From NCBI GenBank assembly GCA_963575745.1, contig CAUYUJ010020600.1:74001-138000 (forward strand): a stretch of DNA of 64,000 bases, in the 5' to 3' direction. The position numbers were made by a program, and so were the translations under genes. Source of the stretch: Prorocentrum cordatum (lineage: Eukaryota > Sar > Dinophyceae > Prorocentrales > Prorocentraceae). Below, piece after piece: positions 51,701-61,776 of this stretch. The notes beneath the pieces were generated by a model that worked only from the letters and a program-made list of their open reading frames with translations, ran no database searches and was not told where the DNA came from. Numbering within the stretch: position 1 is the first letter of the stretch; each line of letters begins with the position of its first letter.

Positions 51701-53836
51701 CAAGGATGCCACGCGCCAGGCGAGAAGTGTGCAGCATGTGCTCTCAAACGTCGCAGACACACGCTCCACTCCCCAGAACAGGACGCTGGGCCTTCTTGCC
51801 CCTGCCGGGGCGCCCCTTGGCGCGGCGTGCCGCACTCGGTTTGAGTTCAAGTCGGGCCTGCCCCTCTGCAGGGGAGAGATTCAAACACAGTCAAGAATAG
51901 TATGGTGAAGATGTTTGCATTCATCCTGGCTGTGTTCGAATATGGTTTGGCTGTTCCAAGTTTCTTCCAGCATCCGCCTGCAGGAGGGCATGCCCGACCT
52001 AAGTATACGTACTTCGGCCACAGCCGCAGCGAAGAAAGCGCACGCGGGGCGGCGGGAAGTTGAACTGATTGCGTGGCATTTCAAGTCGTGCGTCCGCCAG
52101 CTTGTGGTGTGCATCGTTCTTATGCTTCTCCTTTTTGGGGGGGCTTCAGAGGAGCAGCAAATCATGACAGGTATACGATGCAAGTTCGTTTTTCGGAATT
52201 ACCCACATGTCCTATTATGCCGCACAGGGTCCAGAAACTAGGGGTTGGGCACTACTGAACCCCTGGAATGTATCCTGCGCCGATCGCATCATGGCATCAT
52301 TGTTGCCCTCATGCCCCACGTTCCTCACCCTGACGCTGCTCCTACTCCGTAGCCGTTTGACTCAAGGAGAGGCGTTGTGAAGAATAGGTTTTGTCGCGTT
52401 TCTTCCCCTGCCCGTTGCTATACCATTCGCGATGGCTACGATCGTATACGTCGCATTTGCGATTTGGCAGTTGCTACTTGGCCTCGGATTGATATTCGAG
52501 CAGGCTAAGGTGTACGGTAAAAGCAGCAACCCTCAGGCAAAGCGCGTTGCCCAACTTGCTGGTGCCGCATGGCTCGGCTATGCTTACCTGGGGCTCCTTG
52601 CTGGCATGCACATTGAGCAGACGTTCGCGAGGCATGTGATGTGGGTTGAAGTCATTTTCAATGCCTTGTTCTCCGTTGCCGTGGGACCAGCACGCCTGAC
52701 TGCAGCCAATTCACGTGAGCCTGTTTTGGCCGTCGTCAACACTGGTATTGTTGCACTGGTGGCTGTGGTTCTCCTTCTCTGCTAGTGCTATTGAGGGTCA
52801 CCGTGTCACCCCGCTATAGATAATCATGTGTACTTGCGAGCTGTGTACCCGGGTCATCTTGCGGACGACAGAATTCCGAAGTGTTTCTTCGCGGCCCTTC
52901 ATCGGTGCCCGCTTCTCTTAGCAGACGACGCACACAAGTATGAAGGGTGAGATCCCGAGGGTCGCCAGTGCTGCACCTGGAAGCGCAAGCTGGCGCAAGT
53001 CATTGTTTGCCAGTAGATCAGCCATGACAGCCAATGGCAAGATGGTGGGCGATCCCCCAAAGTGACGCGCAGGCCACAAGCGCATGCGTCAAAAAGCTGG
53101 GAAAAACGCGTGCCCTTGCTTGTCAAAAGGCGAACACAGAAGCCGTAGGGGTGAAGTCTAAGATTCTACGCGAAGTCGCGAATCCCGCCAACGAATTTGG
53201 CTATCCCGCCAGCGGAAAACCAAGGCGAATTTGAAAAGCGCCGCCCAGGCGAAGTTCGAAATCATACAGGCGAACATAGAAATGCAAGGAAGCGAGTTCG
53301 TAAAGCGTAAATAGTTTGGCCTATGCTTAGGTGGAGGGGTATCAGCAGCCCTAGGAGCAGGAGGAGCGTGAAGACTGAGCAGGTGCATAGGGAGAATGAC
53401 GCCGAGGAGAACAAGGAGGATGAAGTGGATGAGGATCGGGGACTTACTAGAGCACACGTGGGTTGTCATCAGCCGCCACCGCCAATTTCCTCCGTCTTGC
53501 TTATTTTGTTTGTCCTTCTCCATACCATCCGTAGAATTTCATCGCAGCCTCACAGATGGTCATAGGAAAGAATGCGTTGCAAACATCCTGGTCGTCCAGA
53601 AATTGGGCGGGGGGGGGACCTCCACCCTCGAAAGACAACGGGAATCCCCCCACCCCTACGGGCGCCAGCAAACGACGACGACAACGACGACGACGACGAC
53701 GACGAGGTCGAGGATGGCGAAGCTCCCCCTTGGCGCTGGCAAGCGACGAGGATGACGACGACGACGACGACGACGACGGCGACGGCTACGGCGACGGCGA
53801 CAGCGACGGCGACGACGACGGCGGTGATAGCGTTGT

Positions 53837-53876
<40 letters not shown>

Positions 53877-54919
53877 TGGTGACGACGACGACGTCGACGA
53901 TGACGACGGCGATGACGAAGACGGTGACGTCGACTACCGGGTGGCACCTAGAACGGACGCTTGAAGCCAGGCTCTAGCCAGATGCCGAGTGTCGGAAATT
54001 CTTCGATGAGAAGACAACAGGGGGGTGTAGCAGATATAGCGCCAGCCCAAGAAGGATGAAGAGGAGAGGAAGGAAGATGAGGAGGTGGACAAGGGAAGAG
54101 GATGGGATGCGGGACGAGGTAGAAGGGGTGATTGGATGGAGGAAAAAGGATGAAGGAATAGCAGCTTTAGGAGGAGGAGGAGGAGGAAGAGGGGGAATGA
54201 GAAGGTGGAGTAGGAGAGTGAAAGGGGAGGTGAAGGAAAAGGAGGGGAAAGATGATAACGTTGGGGGAGAAAGATGGGGGGAGGTGGATGATGACAATCG
54301 CCACCACTGCAAAAGTTTTCGAGCACCGCCGTTTCCACCATCTCCCCGTTTCCCCTTCTTTATGTTCCTCGTCACCCTGTACCTCGTCCTCTACCTTATC
54401 CCTCCTCCGTGTCATCCTCGTCCTCTCCACGAATTTGCTGTACCCATCGTTCGGTCTCCCTCGTCGTTGTTGCGGCTTGTGTTTCAAGGAAGTCAGGGTT
54501 TGACGCTAATCCACGTCCAAACGAACACGTGCTCAAGGTCGCCCTCCGCATTATTCTCGTCCTTGTCATTCGTCCTCGTCGACGCCCTTGCCCATCCCTC
54601 AGCCCTCCTCCAGATTCTCGTCCTTGGCGTCCCTCCTCGTCGTCCTCCTTGCCAATCCCCCATCATGTTCCTCATCCTCCTTCAGCCTCGTCCTCTTCGT
54701 CGTCCCTCCTCCCGTCATCCTCGTTCTCTCCACGTCGTCGTTGTCGCCCTGCTCCTGATCCTCGTCCTCGCCCTTGTTCTTCTTCCCGGTCGCCCCCCCC
54801 GCCCATCCCCCCCGGCACAGAACATCACTCTGGTCCACCACGAGGGGAACACGAACTCCGTCAGGGGGCTCACGGCCCTGCCCCTCGCCGAGGCGAAGGC
54901 GACCCTGGTGCTCGCGGAG
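48616..54919 (+). CDS. CASTOR/POLLUX-like ion channel, two internal exons
   Basis: Two exons, 48616-48752 and 54821-54919, join in phase. The first reads FPDILNAFDAYVAPGTKVHV and REQKLSSMPEAIK; the second NITLVHHEGNTNSVRGL then ALPLAEAKATLVLAE. This order matches the soluble RCK-like part of CASTOR/POLLUX/SYM8 channels (RRDxxDMIxxLDAFLAPGSELxxF, then NITLVHREGNxxxRRxLESLPLExFDSILILADE). Plant members are nuclear-envelope cation channels; localisation here is unknown. AG acceptors (CACAG) and GA/GC donors fit the ftsH pattern. The membrane domain and the rest of the RCK regions were not found, so the gene is certainly incomplete here. The 6-kb intron holds MITEs and a retrogene. Identification rests on motif order over about 78 residues. 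Confidence 0.6.
48919..49133. mobile_element. MITE family H, copy 2
   Basis: Long terminal inverted repeats of about 48 bp: TTCGGGACGATCGAAGTGGG ... GGGCACGATGCCCAAC on the left, mirrored by GTTGGGCATCGTACCCACTT ... GCGGGCGTCCGAA on the right. Begins 166 bp after channel exon A. Confidence 0.8.
49391..49536 (+). mobile_element. MITE family A, copy 5, flanked by a 60-bp duplication
   Basis: TCAAGTCGGGCCTGTCCC to GGAGGACACGCCCGCCCTAA with TTTTTTTCTTGCCTCTG before the right end. The flanks 49331-49390 and 49551-49609 are about 85% identical (both GATTGCCCGGGAGTCAGCGC). Confidence 0.85.
49785..49906 (+). repeat. GGA microsatellite
   Basis: GGA with GACATGGAGA interruptions; left flank of composite copy 4. 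49610-49784 is unassigned. Confidence 0.95.
49907..50935 (+). repeat. Composite satellite element, copy 4
   Basis: Starts CCAGTGGAAACCCAAGAG, left module, then seven 82-bp units (near 50260, 50343, 50427, 50507, 50590, 50674, 50756; e.g. GTGCGCGGCGCTAAGGCGAG), tail GGGGTGCGACAGGGAAGAGT. Lies in the channel intron, followed by GGA to 51050. Confidence 0.9.
51051..51553. other. Unassigned intron DNA
   Basis: One frame starts MEAAMTARLFASSAADHLA but carries no recognised domain and ends in low-complexity Leu/Pro. Confidence 0.3.
51554..51668. mobile_element. MITE family E, copy 2
   Basis: Termini CTTGGCGCTCCGCGCGGATT and AATCCGCGCGGAACGCCAA, inner CCCTGGCGGCGCCTCCGCGC / GCCAGGGAGGG. Related to the copy next to ftsH exon 4. 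Confidence 0.85.
51847..52002 (+). mobile_element. MITE family A, copy 6
   Basis: TCAAGTCGGGCCTGCCCCTC to GCAGGAGGGCATGCCCGACC, TAA. Middle is AT-richer. About 345 bp upstream of the relict SL. Confidence 0.8.
52347..52366 (+). other. Relict spliced leader upstream of the retrogene
   Basis: CCGTAGCCGTTTGACTCAAG differs from the SL (CCGTAGCC ... GGCTCAAG) by one deletion and two substitutions. Followed by a 65-nt leader and the ATG at 52432. This is the signature of an mRNA copied back into the genome. Confidence 0.85.
52432..52785 (+). CDS. Intact 117-residue four-helix membrane protein (SL-marked retrogene)
   Basis: Uninterrupted ATG-TAG frame. Four hydrophobic segments at residues 4-22, 42-61, 69-88 and 98-116, linked by short polar loops (KVYGKSSNPQAKR after helix 1; TAANSREP before helix 4). 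Codon choice and even hydrophobic spacing argue for a real protein. No introns, a relict SL 65 nt upstream, and a position inside the channel intron on the same strand all point to a processed gene copy. No poly-A tract or target duplication is visible, so the insertion is old. I do not recognise the family. Whether this copy is transcribed, perhaps by new trans-splicing at an AG in its leader (GAAGAATAG near 52386), is unknown. Confidence 0.7.
   Translation: MATIVYVAFAIWQLLLGLGLIFEQAKVYGKSSNPQAKRVAQLAGAAWLGYAYLGLLAGMHIEQTFARHVMWVEVIFNALFSVAVGPARLTAANSREPVLAVVNTGIVALVAVVLLLC
52786..53677. other. Unassigned intron DNA downstream of the retrogene
   Basis: No gene recognised. 53110-53300 contains repeated GCGAA words. 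Confidence 0.4.
53678..53935 (+). repeat. GAC trinucleotide array
   Basis: (GAC)n with GGC and GAG variants; acidic or Thr-rich frames are artefacts. Confidence 0.95.
53936..54820. other. Purine then pyrimidine-rich intron DNA
   Basis: GGA/GAAGG-rich 54050-54260, then CTCGTCCTC-rich 54360-54800 reaching the acceptor of channel exon B. The reversal could let the two blocks pair in RNA. Confidence 0.5.
54821..54919 (+). CDS. Channel exon B (NITLVHHEGN segment)
   Basis: 33 codons after CGGCACAG; ends GAG followed by GCGGGG (GC donor). NITLVHHEGN is the strongest CASTOR/POLLUX signature in the window. Confidence 0.65.
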
Positions 54920-54936
54920 GCGGGGGGTCCTTTTGG

Positions 54937-55200
54937 AGGAGGAGGAGGAGGAGGAGGACGAGGAGGAGGAGGACGAGGAGGACGAGGAGGACGAGGAGGA
55001 CGAGGACGAGGGGGAGGAGGAGGAGAAGGAGGAGGAGAAGAAGAAGGAGGAGGAGGATAGGTAGGAGGAAGAGGAGGAGGAGGAGAAGGAGGAGGAGGAG
55101 GAGGAGGAGGAGGAGGAGCATGCGGAGGAGGAGGAGAAGAAGGAGGAGGAGGAGGAGGAGCAGGAGGAGCAGGAGGAGCAGGAGGAGCAGGAGGAGGAGG
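54937..55200 (+). repeat. GGA microsatellite
   Basis: GGA with ACGAGGA and GCAGGA interruptions; starts 17 nt after channel exon B. Confidence 0.95.
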
Positions 55201-55582
55201 CAGGGCGCGGGCGCGGCCGCCGGCGGGGCGCCCGGGCACCTGGGATCTGCCCGCCGCCTCCCCGCCGCTGCTCCGTACCCCCGCCGCGGCCCGCGGGACG
55301 CTCCCAGGGGGACGCTCCCAGGGAGGGGAGGGGGAGGAGGGGGAGGAGGGGTGGGGAGGGGGAGGGGGGAAGGAGGGAGGGGGGGGAGGAGGGAAGGAGG
55401 GAGGAACGGGAGGAGGGAGGAGGGGCAGGGCGACGAGGAGCCAGTGCACGATGGGAGAGCAGCGCGCAGCTGCATTCTGCATGTCGGGGCCAGTGCTCGG
55501 TCGGCGCGGGAGGCGCCGCCTTGGCGAGGCGGTCCTGGCGGCTAACTCTGGGCCCATGGATGGTGGACCACGAAGCACCCAA
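55201..55582. other. Unassigned GC- and G-rich DNA
   Basis: GGGAGG-rich 55320-55435. The next channel exon was looked for here and not found. Confidence 0.4.
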
Positions 55583-55764
55583 CCCAGACATGCTCGCGTC
55601 GTCAAAAAACACGACGGGGGTGTTTGACCGCTTTCGGTTTCCAGGGGCCTTCGTCATGCCCCTGGACCGTCATCGGACGACTCGAGATGAGAAGCCGGCC
55701 CTGGGGAAGGGGTCGACACTTCGGGGAGGCCGCATGGACAATATCCAAACGTCGCATGCCTGGG
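55583..55764. mobile_element. MITE family B, copy 7
   Basis: Termini CCCAGACATGC and GCATGCCTGGG; internal GTCAAAAAACACGAC hairpin and GACCGTCATCGGACGACTC. 182 bp, downstream of channel exon B. Confidence 0.85.
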
Positions 55765-56636
55765 AAGAGAACCCCAGGGCTGCTTGCCTCAAAGGCGAGG
55801 TCAAAGCTCACATGCCAGAGCTGTGGCTCGGACGCGCGACGTTTCCCTCGTCACCGCCGTCGCCGTCCAGGCGCTCGGTGGCCCAGCGCCTGAGCCCTCG
55901 CGGCGCTGCCACTTCGCGCCTCCTGCAGCCCGAGGGCGCGAGGCATCTCCGCCTGCGCCCCCCCCCCCCCCCCACCACACCCCAAGCCGCGCGGCCCACC
56001 CGGCAGCAGCGGCGGCGCGGGGGGGGGGAGGGGCCTGCGCTGCGGTGTGCTGCCGTACTGCCCTCCGACGAGGCACCTCCGACACTCCACGGGCCGGCTC
56101 CCCGGCCGGGGGTTCTCTTGCCCCCCCCCCCTCCCTGCAGCGCGGGAGCCTCGCCCCCGCTCCTGCAGTGCAGGAGCCGTCCCGTGCGCCTGCGGCGCAG
56201 CTGCTCAGAGAGACCACTCGCTGCTCCCGGCCCCGGACGCATGCTTCTGAGGCCCGTCCGAGCAGCAGGCCCCGCACCTGCAGCAGCCAACAATGGACCG
56301 CTGCTTCTCGTCGCGGCCTGCGACGTCGCACTCCAAGAGCGCCAGCGTCGTCGGATGGGCACGCAGTGGCGTGCAGCTTCCTCCCATTCCTGCCCCGCCG
56401 TTCCACGGTCACCCCCCCTTCTTCTGAATCGGCCTCGGTTGGCTGCTCTTCTGGTGGTTGTTCATTCTCGTGGCCTGTAGCAGCCCGGCGCTAGAAATAC
56501 ATTTCTCCGAGATCATCATTGTCATCTCGGTCATCCACTTGTATGCGCACGCACAGTGGCCTCCCGTCGGGTCGCCTGTTGCTCCAAGAATTTGGGACCG
56601 ATCCAGAGCGGATTGTACTTTATAACTAAGGCGTGC
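55765..56636. other. Unassigned GC-rich DNA
   Basis: Exon-like composition at 55840-56430 on both strands, no recognised domain; C- and G-runs at 55959-55972 and 56018-56028. Confidence 0.3.
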
Positions 56637-57130
56637 TCAGCTGCTCCGAACAGTGCATAAGTTAACTTGGGACCCCAGCCCATTATTAATCCGGCGTTGA
56701 TGTCGGCCCTCTATCATGGGCCTTCTTCGTTGAAATACGCAAGCAGACCGTGTAAAAGGTTCCTTATAGAAAGGGAGCGGAGGAGCAGTAGCAGGAGTAC
56801 GAAGAGGTGCGGGAGGATAGGCAGCAATCAAGTGACCCACTTTATAGACCGCCTGTGGAGGTAAAACCCCTGGCTGTTCTCGACGCATGACCACAATGTT
56901 CATCTATATGATTCCCATCCCGTGGGTCAAGTCAATGTCAGCCAATGGCAACTTGGTTTCGGCAGTATCCTTGACATTAAACATGCGGTCTACTGTCAGA
57001 CAACTAGCGGACCCAGTTCCTGTGAGCTGACCCCTCCCCCTCGAGATCAGTGGACCAAAAAGAGAAGGGTCTCGAAGGGCCCCAACCCTTGGCAATTCCT
57101 TGCCCATTTGAGCAAGAGTACGATGGCGTG
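56637..57130 (-). pseudogene. Possible decayed minus-strand coding segment, unknown
   Basis: Minus frames read LTVDRMFNVKDTAETKLPLA then DIDLTHGMGII, and in the next frame NIVVMRREQPGVLPPQAV. The composition is protein-like and two adjacent frames could belong to one broken gene. No family recognised. Confidence 0.25.
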
Positions 57131-57149
57131 CTTGGCAATCCTCTTCCTC

Positions 57150-57427
57150 CCCCTCCTCCTGCTCCTCCTCCTCCTCCTCCTCCTCCTCCTCCTCCTCCTC
57201 CCCATCACCAGCATCACCAGCACCATCACTTTCACCATCACCATCATACTCACCATCATCAGCATCAGCATCAGCATCAGCATCAACATCATCATAGTCA
57301 GCATAAGCATCATCGTCAGCAGCAGCATCATCAAAATCAGCATCAACATCATCATCAGCATCAGCATCATCATAAGCATCATCACACTCACCATCATCAT
57401 CATCATCATCATCATCATCAGCATCAT

Positions 57428-57468
<41 letters not shown>

Positions 57469-57540
57469 GCATTAGCATCATCAGCATCAGCATCAGCATC
57501 AGCATCGTCACCAACACCAGCACCAACACCAACACCACCG
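57150..57540 (+). repeat. TCC then CAT/CAG microsatellite
   Basis: TCC to 57200, then (ATC)n with AGC interruptions to 57540. 57541-57958 is GC-rich and unassigned. Confidence 0.95.
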
Positions 57541-57958
57541 CCATCACGCCCCAGAAGGGGCACCCCCATAAGCGGGGTGTCGAGCCAAAGCGCCGCCTGG
57601 CGCAGGCGGGGAGCACCGGGCCTTCGAGGCCCCAGCCCCTGCACCTGGGCGCTCCTTCCCGGGGGACCGCCAGGTCCCGCGTCCTCCCCTTGGGCGGTGC
57701 GGGAGTTCACTCCCCGCATTCGCCGCCTTGGGGGTGGATCGATGGTCCGTCGTCCCCCGGAGGCCCGTCCGCTCTGCTCTGCACCTGCGCCGTTGGCCTG
57801 CTCCCCTCGTGGGAACGGTGCAGAGCTTTGCGGGGCCCTCTGCTTGCCCTCTGGGCCCGGAGCCACCGCGCAGAGAGCGGTGGGCTTCGCGCAGCGGGAG
57901 AGCGGCCAGAGGCGGCGCCGCCAGCCTGGCGCGGCATGGCATCCGCTCGAGCTTCGCC

Positions 57959-58195
57959 ACAAAAAACACCACCAACATCATCATCATGACCATCATCAAT
58001 ATCATGACCACCATCATCATCATCATCATCATCATCACCAGCATCACCATCCTCATCATCATCCTCATACTCATACTCATCATGATCATCATCATCATCA
58101 TCATCATCGTCACCATCATCCTCGCCATCATCATCACCATCACCATCAGCATCATCATCAGCAACAGCATCAGCATCGTCAGCAGCAGCATCATC
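57959..58195 (+). repeat. ATC/CAT microsatellite
   Basis: (CAT)n with ACC, CAG and CCT variants. Confidence 0.95.
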
Positions 58196-60070
58196 CTTCC
58201 CCGCCGTCGCTGAATACCTCCCCTTCCTGGACTTCATTCGCGTTGCGAGGGAAGGGGAGGCAGGAGTGCGATAACGAGGATGAGAAGGAGGAGGAAGAGG
58301 AGGAGGAGGCGGAGGAAGAGAGGGGACGAGCTAGGTGCGCTCGCGCCATATCTGATATCCCGCCCCTCCCACCCATCCGTTGTGGCATCGAATTTGTCTC
58401 TATCCACGGACGCGTCTCCTAGCGGACCTGGAATTCAAAAAGGATTGCTTTACCGTGCTGTCCAGAGTCGGAAAAGGGGACCTGCGTAGATTGGAAGATG
58501 AGGTGGCAGATGAACAGGAGGATGAGCCGGAGAAAAGAAGGAGAAGGAGGAGCAGGAGGAGGAGGAGGAGAGGAGGAGGAGGAGGAGGAGCAGGAAGACG
58601 AGGACGAGAACGAGGACGAGGGTGAACAGCAGCAGCAGGAGCTGCACTGGCAGGAGCGAAAGGAGCTGGAGGACCAGGGGAAGGCCGAGGAGGCGAAAGG
58701 AGGGGGCGTCAACGATGAGGAGAGACCCGGATCCAGGAGAGAGGCCGCCCGCCCAGGTGTGAGAGTGCTTTCTGGGATGTGGGAGCCACGCGCAAATTTC
58801 AAAACGAGGCCAGTGCTGCAGCGGGAGTACCACCTTACAGGACCAGAAACGATTGGATGGTAGCACAAGAGACGCACGTTTTGAGATCCGATGTGTGAAA
58901 GAACATATGCGGAGAGGGCCAGATGTCTTTCGGGCAGTCTCAGGAGGGACAAGAGACTAGCATTCTGGATGGGCACTTTTTGGGCAACTGTGAAGGACGG
59001 GGAGGAAGTAGGGGTGCTTGCGGGGTCGGGGAGGGTGAGTTCTTCGCGTCACCGCAGCACGCCCTCGCAGCGGATTGCTCTCCCGACGCGCTTCCGTATG
59101 TAGGTACACTATTATAAAGGAAGACCTGGCTGTCTTTCTGCATCTACTATCCTTACCTATCTTTTCTCTGTAAGATGCTATTGTCCTGGAACGGGCAGTA
59201 CATTGTCCGCACCGCTGGTGGCTGCTCATGTGTCCAAACGAATTCCCTTCGGCCTAAGCCCAGCCTTTCACAGCGTTCGCGATTGCTCTTTGCCGCCGTC
59301 GAAGGAAGACATGACGACTGCCATCGTGAATCTCATGCGCCCGTTTCTTCCCAACTCGTCCGTTCCGTCGCGAAGGCATCGCGGTCCTTGTCAATATAAT
59401 AAGTGGTCTGTTGCTTCTGCTCTGGCCCTTCCCCCCCATCTCCCTTCCACTCACTTCCCCCCCTTTTCTTCATTTCCACTCACCACACACACACACCTCA
59501 CCATGTCCATGCCATGTCCTCCTCTTCTGCATCCTTTCTATCATCCTCGTTTCCATCCTCCCCCTCTTATCCCACTCATCCTCGTCAATATCCCTTGCTC
59601 ATCTCTCCCCCCCTCCTCCTCCAAACTTCCTGCGGGCCCGTTTCCTCCTCCCTGCCTCCCACGTCCTTCCCCACCCTCTTCCTGCCTGTCGCCCCCGTGC
59701 TGCCCCCCCAGTCGAGACGCTGAGAAACAAATGCCACTTCGGGTTCAGGAGGGGATCTGGTGCTCGGGCCCTTCCTGAGATGTTGGTCGGGGGGCTCCTC
59801 CGTGGCCGAGACTCGCCGCGACCGTGAACGCCCCTTCGTTACGTGTGTGTTTGCCTTCCTTACTGGCAGCACGATGGCCGTACCCCGGTGCTGCCCCGCC
59901 CCACGACTTCTGCCTGGCGCACCGCTCCGTGCCCCCCCCCCCCTCCCCTCCCCACCTGGGCGCGCAGGGCCAGGCTGGCAAGGTCGACGCCGTCACCAGC
60001 GATTCGGCTTGCCTCGCGCGCCCCCTAGAGTTGCGCGTCTTGCGGGGGCAGGAGGAGGAGGAGGAGGAGG
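58196..60070. other. Unassigned DNA
   Basis: GGA at 58275-58325 and 58520-58630; pyrimidine-rich 59420-59700. A frame at 59203-59400 (VSKRIPFGLSPAFHSVRD) is unidentified. No further channel exon was recognised. Confidence 0.35.
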
Positions 60071-60930
60071 ACCAGTGCAAACCCAAGAGTCATCGACGAT
60101 GTTAGAATAGACCCTCCCTCCAAGCTCCCTCTTCGAAGGCTCCTGCAACGGCTCATATCTGAGGGAACTGCCTCGTCGGAAGACATCTGTTTCAATAGTC
60201 CGAAGCATGCCAACAAAATGTTCTCGAGATTCCAACGCCACGGATCAACCTGACGGTTGCGTCTTGACGGGCCTGAATCGTGCCAGAACGCCATTCTTGG
60301 AATTCCAACACCGCGAACCAACGTAATTGTTGCACGCGCATAATCCTCAATCTTTCCTAAACACCATGTGTGGTACGTTGGCCATGGGAGCCCGTGAAAC
60401 TTTTGAAAAGTAAATAAACGAATGTGCGCGGCGCTAAGGAGAGAGCCACATTTTGAAAAGGAGCCGCCCTCAATTCGTGAAGCTCTTGCAAAGTTGTAGA
60501 ACCAAAGTACACGGCGCCAAGGCGAGAGCCACAGTTTGAAAACCACCCGCCCTCAGTCCGTGAAACTTTTGCATTTGTTCAACGAATGCGCGCGGCACCA
60601 AGGCGAGAGCCACATTCTGAAAACGAACCGCCCTCAGCCCGCGAAGCTCGTTCAATTGTTTAGAGCGAGTGTGCGCGGCGCTAAGGCGAGAACCACATGT
60701 TGAAAACCACCCGCCCTCAATACGCGAATCTCTTGCAAGTTGTGAAAACGAATGTGCGCGGCGCTAAGGCGAGAGCCACTGTTTGAAAACAGCCCGCCCT
60801 CCATGTGCGAAACTGTTGTCAATAGTTAAGCGTCAGGGCCATAAATGGTGAGGATATCTGAGGCGAAACGCCCGGCGCGCCCGAAAAACATGCTTCTGGG
60901 TGGGGCAGGGGAAAGTTATTTGCAAAGAAA
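60071..60930 (+). repeat. Composite satellite element, copy 5
   Basis: Starts CCAGTGCAAACCCAAGAG after GGA, left module, five 82-bp units (near 60420, 60507, 60588, 60669, 60752), then a diverged tail (TGGGGCAGGGGAAAGTTATT) and GGA. Confidence 0.9.
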
Positions 60931-61741
60931 AGGAAAGAAGGAGAAAGAGGAGGAGGAGGAGGAGGAGGAGGAGGAGGAGGAGGAGGAGGGGGAGGAGGAG
61001 GAGGAGGAGGAGGAGGAGGAGGAGGAGGAGAAGGAGGAGCAGGAGGAGGAGGAGGAGGAAGAGGAGGGGAAGAGAAGGGCGGAGGGAGGGAGGGAGGGAG
61101 GGAGGGAGGAAGGCATGGAGGACGGGAGGGAGGGCGGTAGGGAGAAAGGCAGGGAGGCAGGGAGGCAAGGAGGGAGGGAGGCAGGGAGGCAGGGCGGCAC
61201 GGAGGCAGGAGCCAGGGAAGCAGGTTCGGAGGAGGAGGAGGAGGAAGAGGAGGACGAGGAAGAAGAGGAGGAGGAGGAGGGAGGAGGAGGAGGGGGAAGA
61301 GGAGGAGGAGGAGGTAGAGGAGGAGGAGGAGGAGGAGGAGGAGGAGGACAGGGGAAGAAAGAGAGAGAGAGAGAGAAACAAAAAAAAAAAACGAAAGAAA
61401 TAAAGAGAGGAAGGAGGGAGAGGAGGGAGGGAGGGGGGGGACGCGTGGAGAGAAGGAGGGAGGGAGTATTGATTTTTGTTTCAGGCGACGCTTACGTGGC
61501 ACCAGTTGCGACGACCAGGGCGAAGTCAAGACCTCAATGTTGTGATTCGTAGTCGTATTCTGGGGTGGTCGTCTTTGTGAATTACTTCCAGGCGGGTAGA
61601 ACGGAGGAAGTGAGAGAGAAAGGGAGGGAGGGAGGGAGGGAGGGAGACACCGAGGAGGAGGAGGAGCAGGAGGAGGAGGAGGAGGAAGACGAACAGAAGG
61701 AGGAGGCCGTTGAGGGGGAGGAGAAGTAGGAGGAGGAGGAG

Positions 61742-61776
<35 letters not shown>

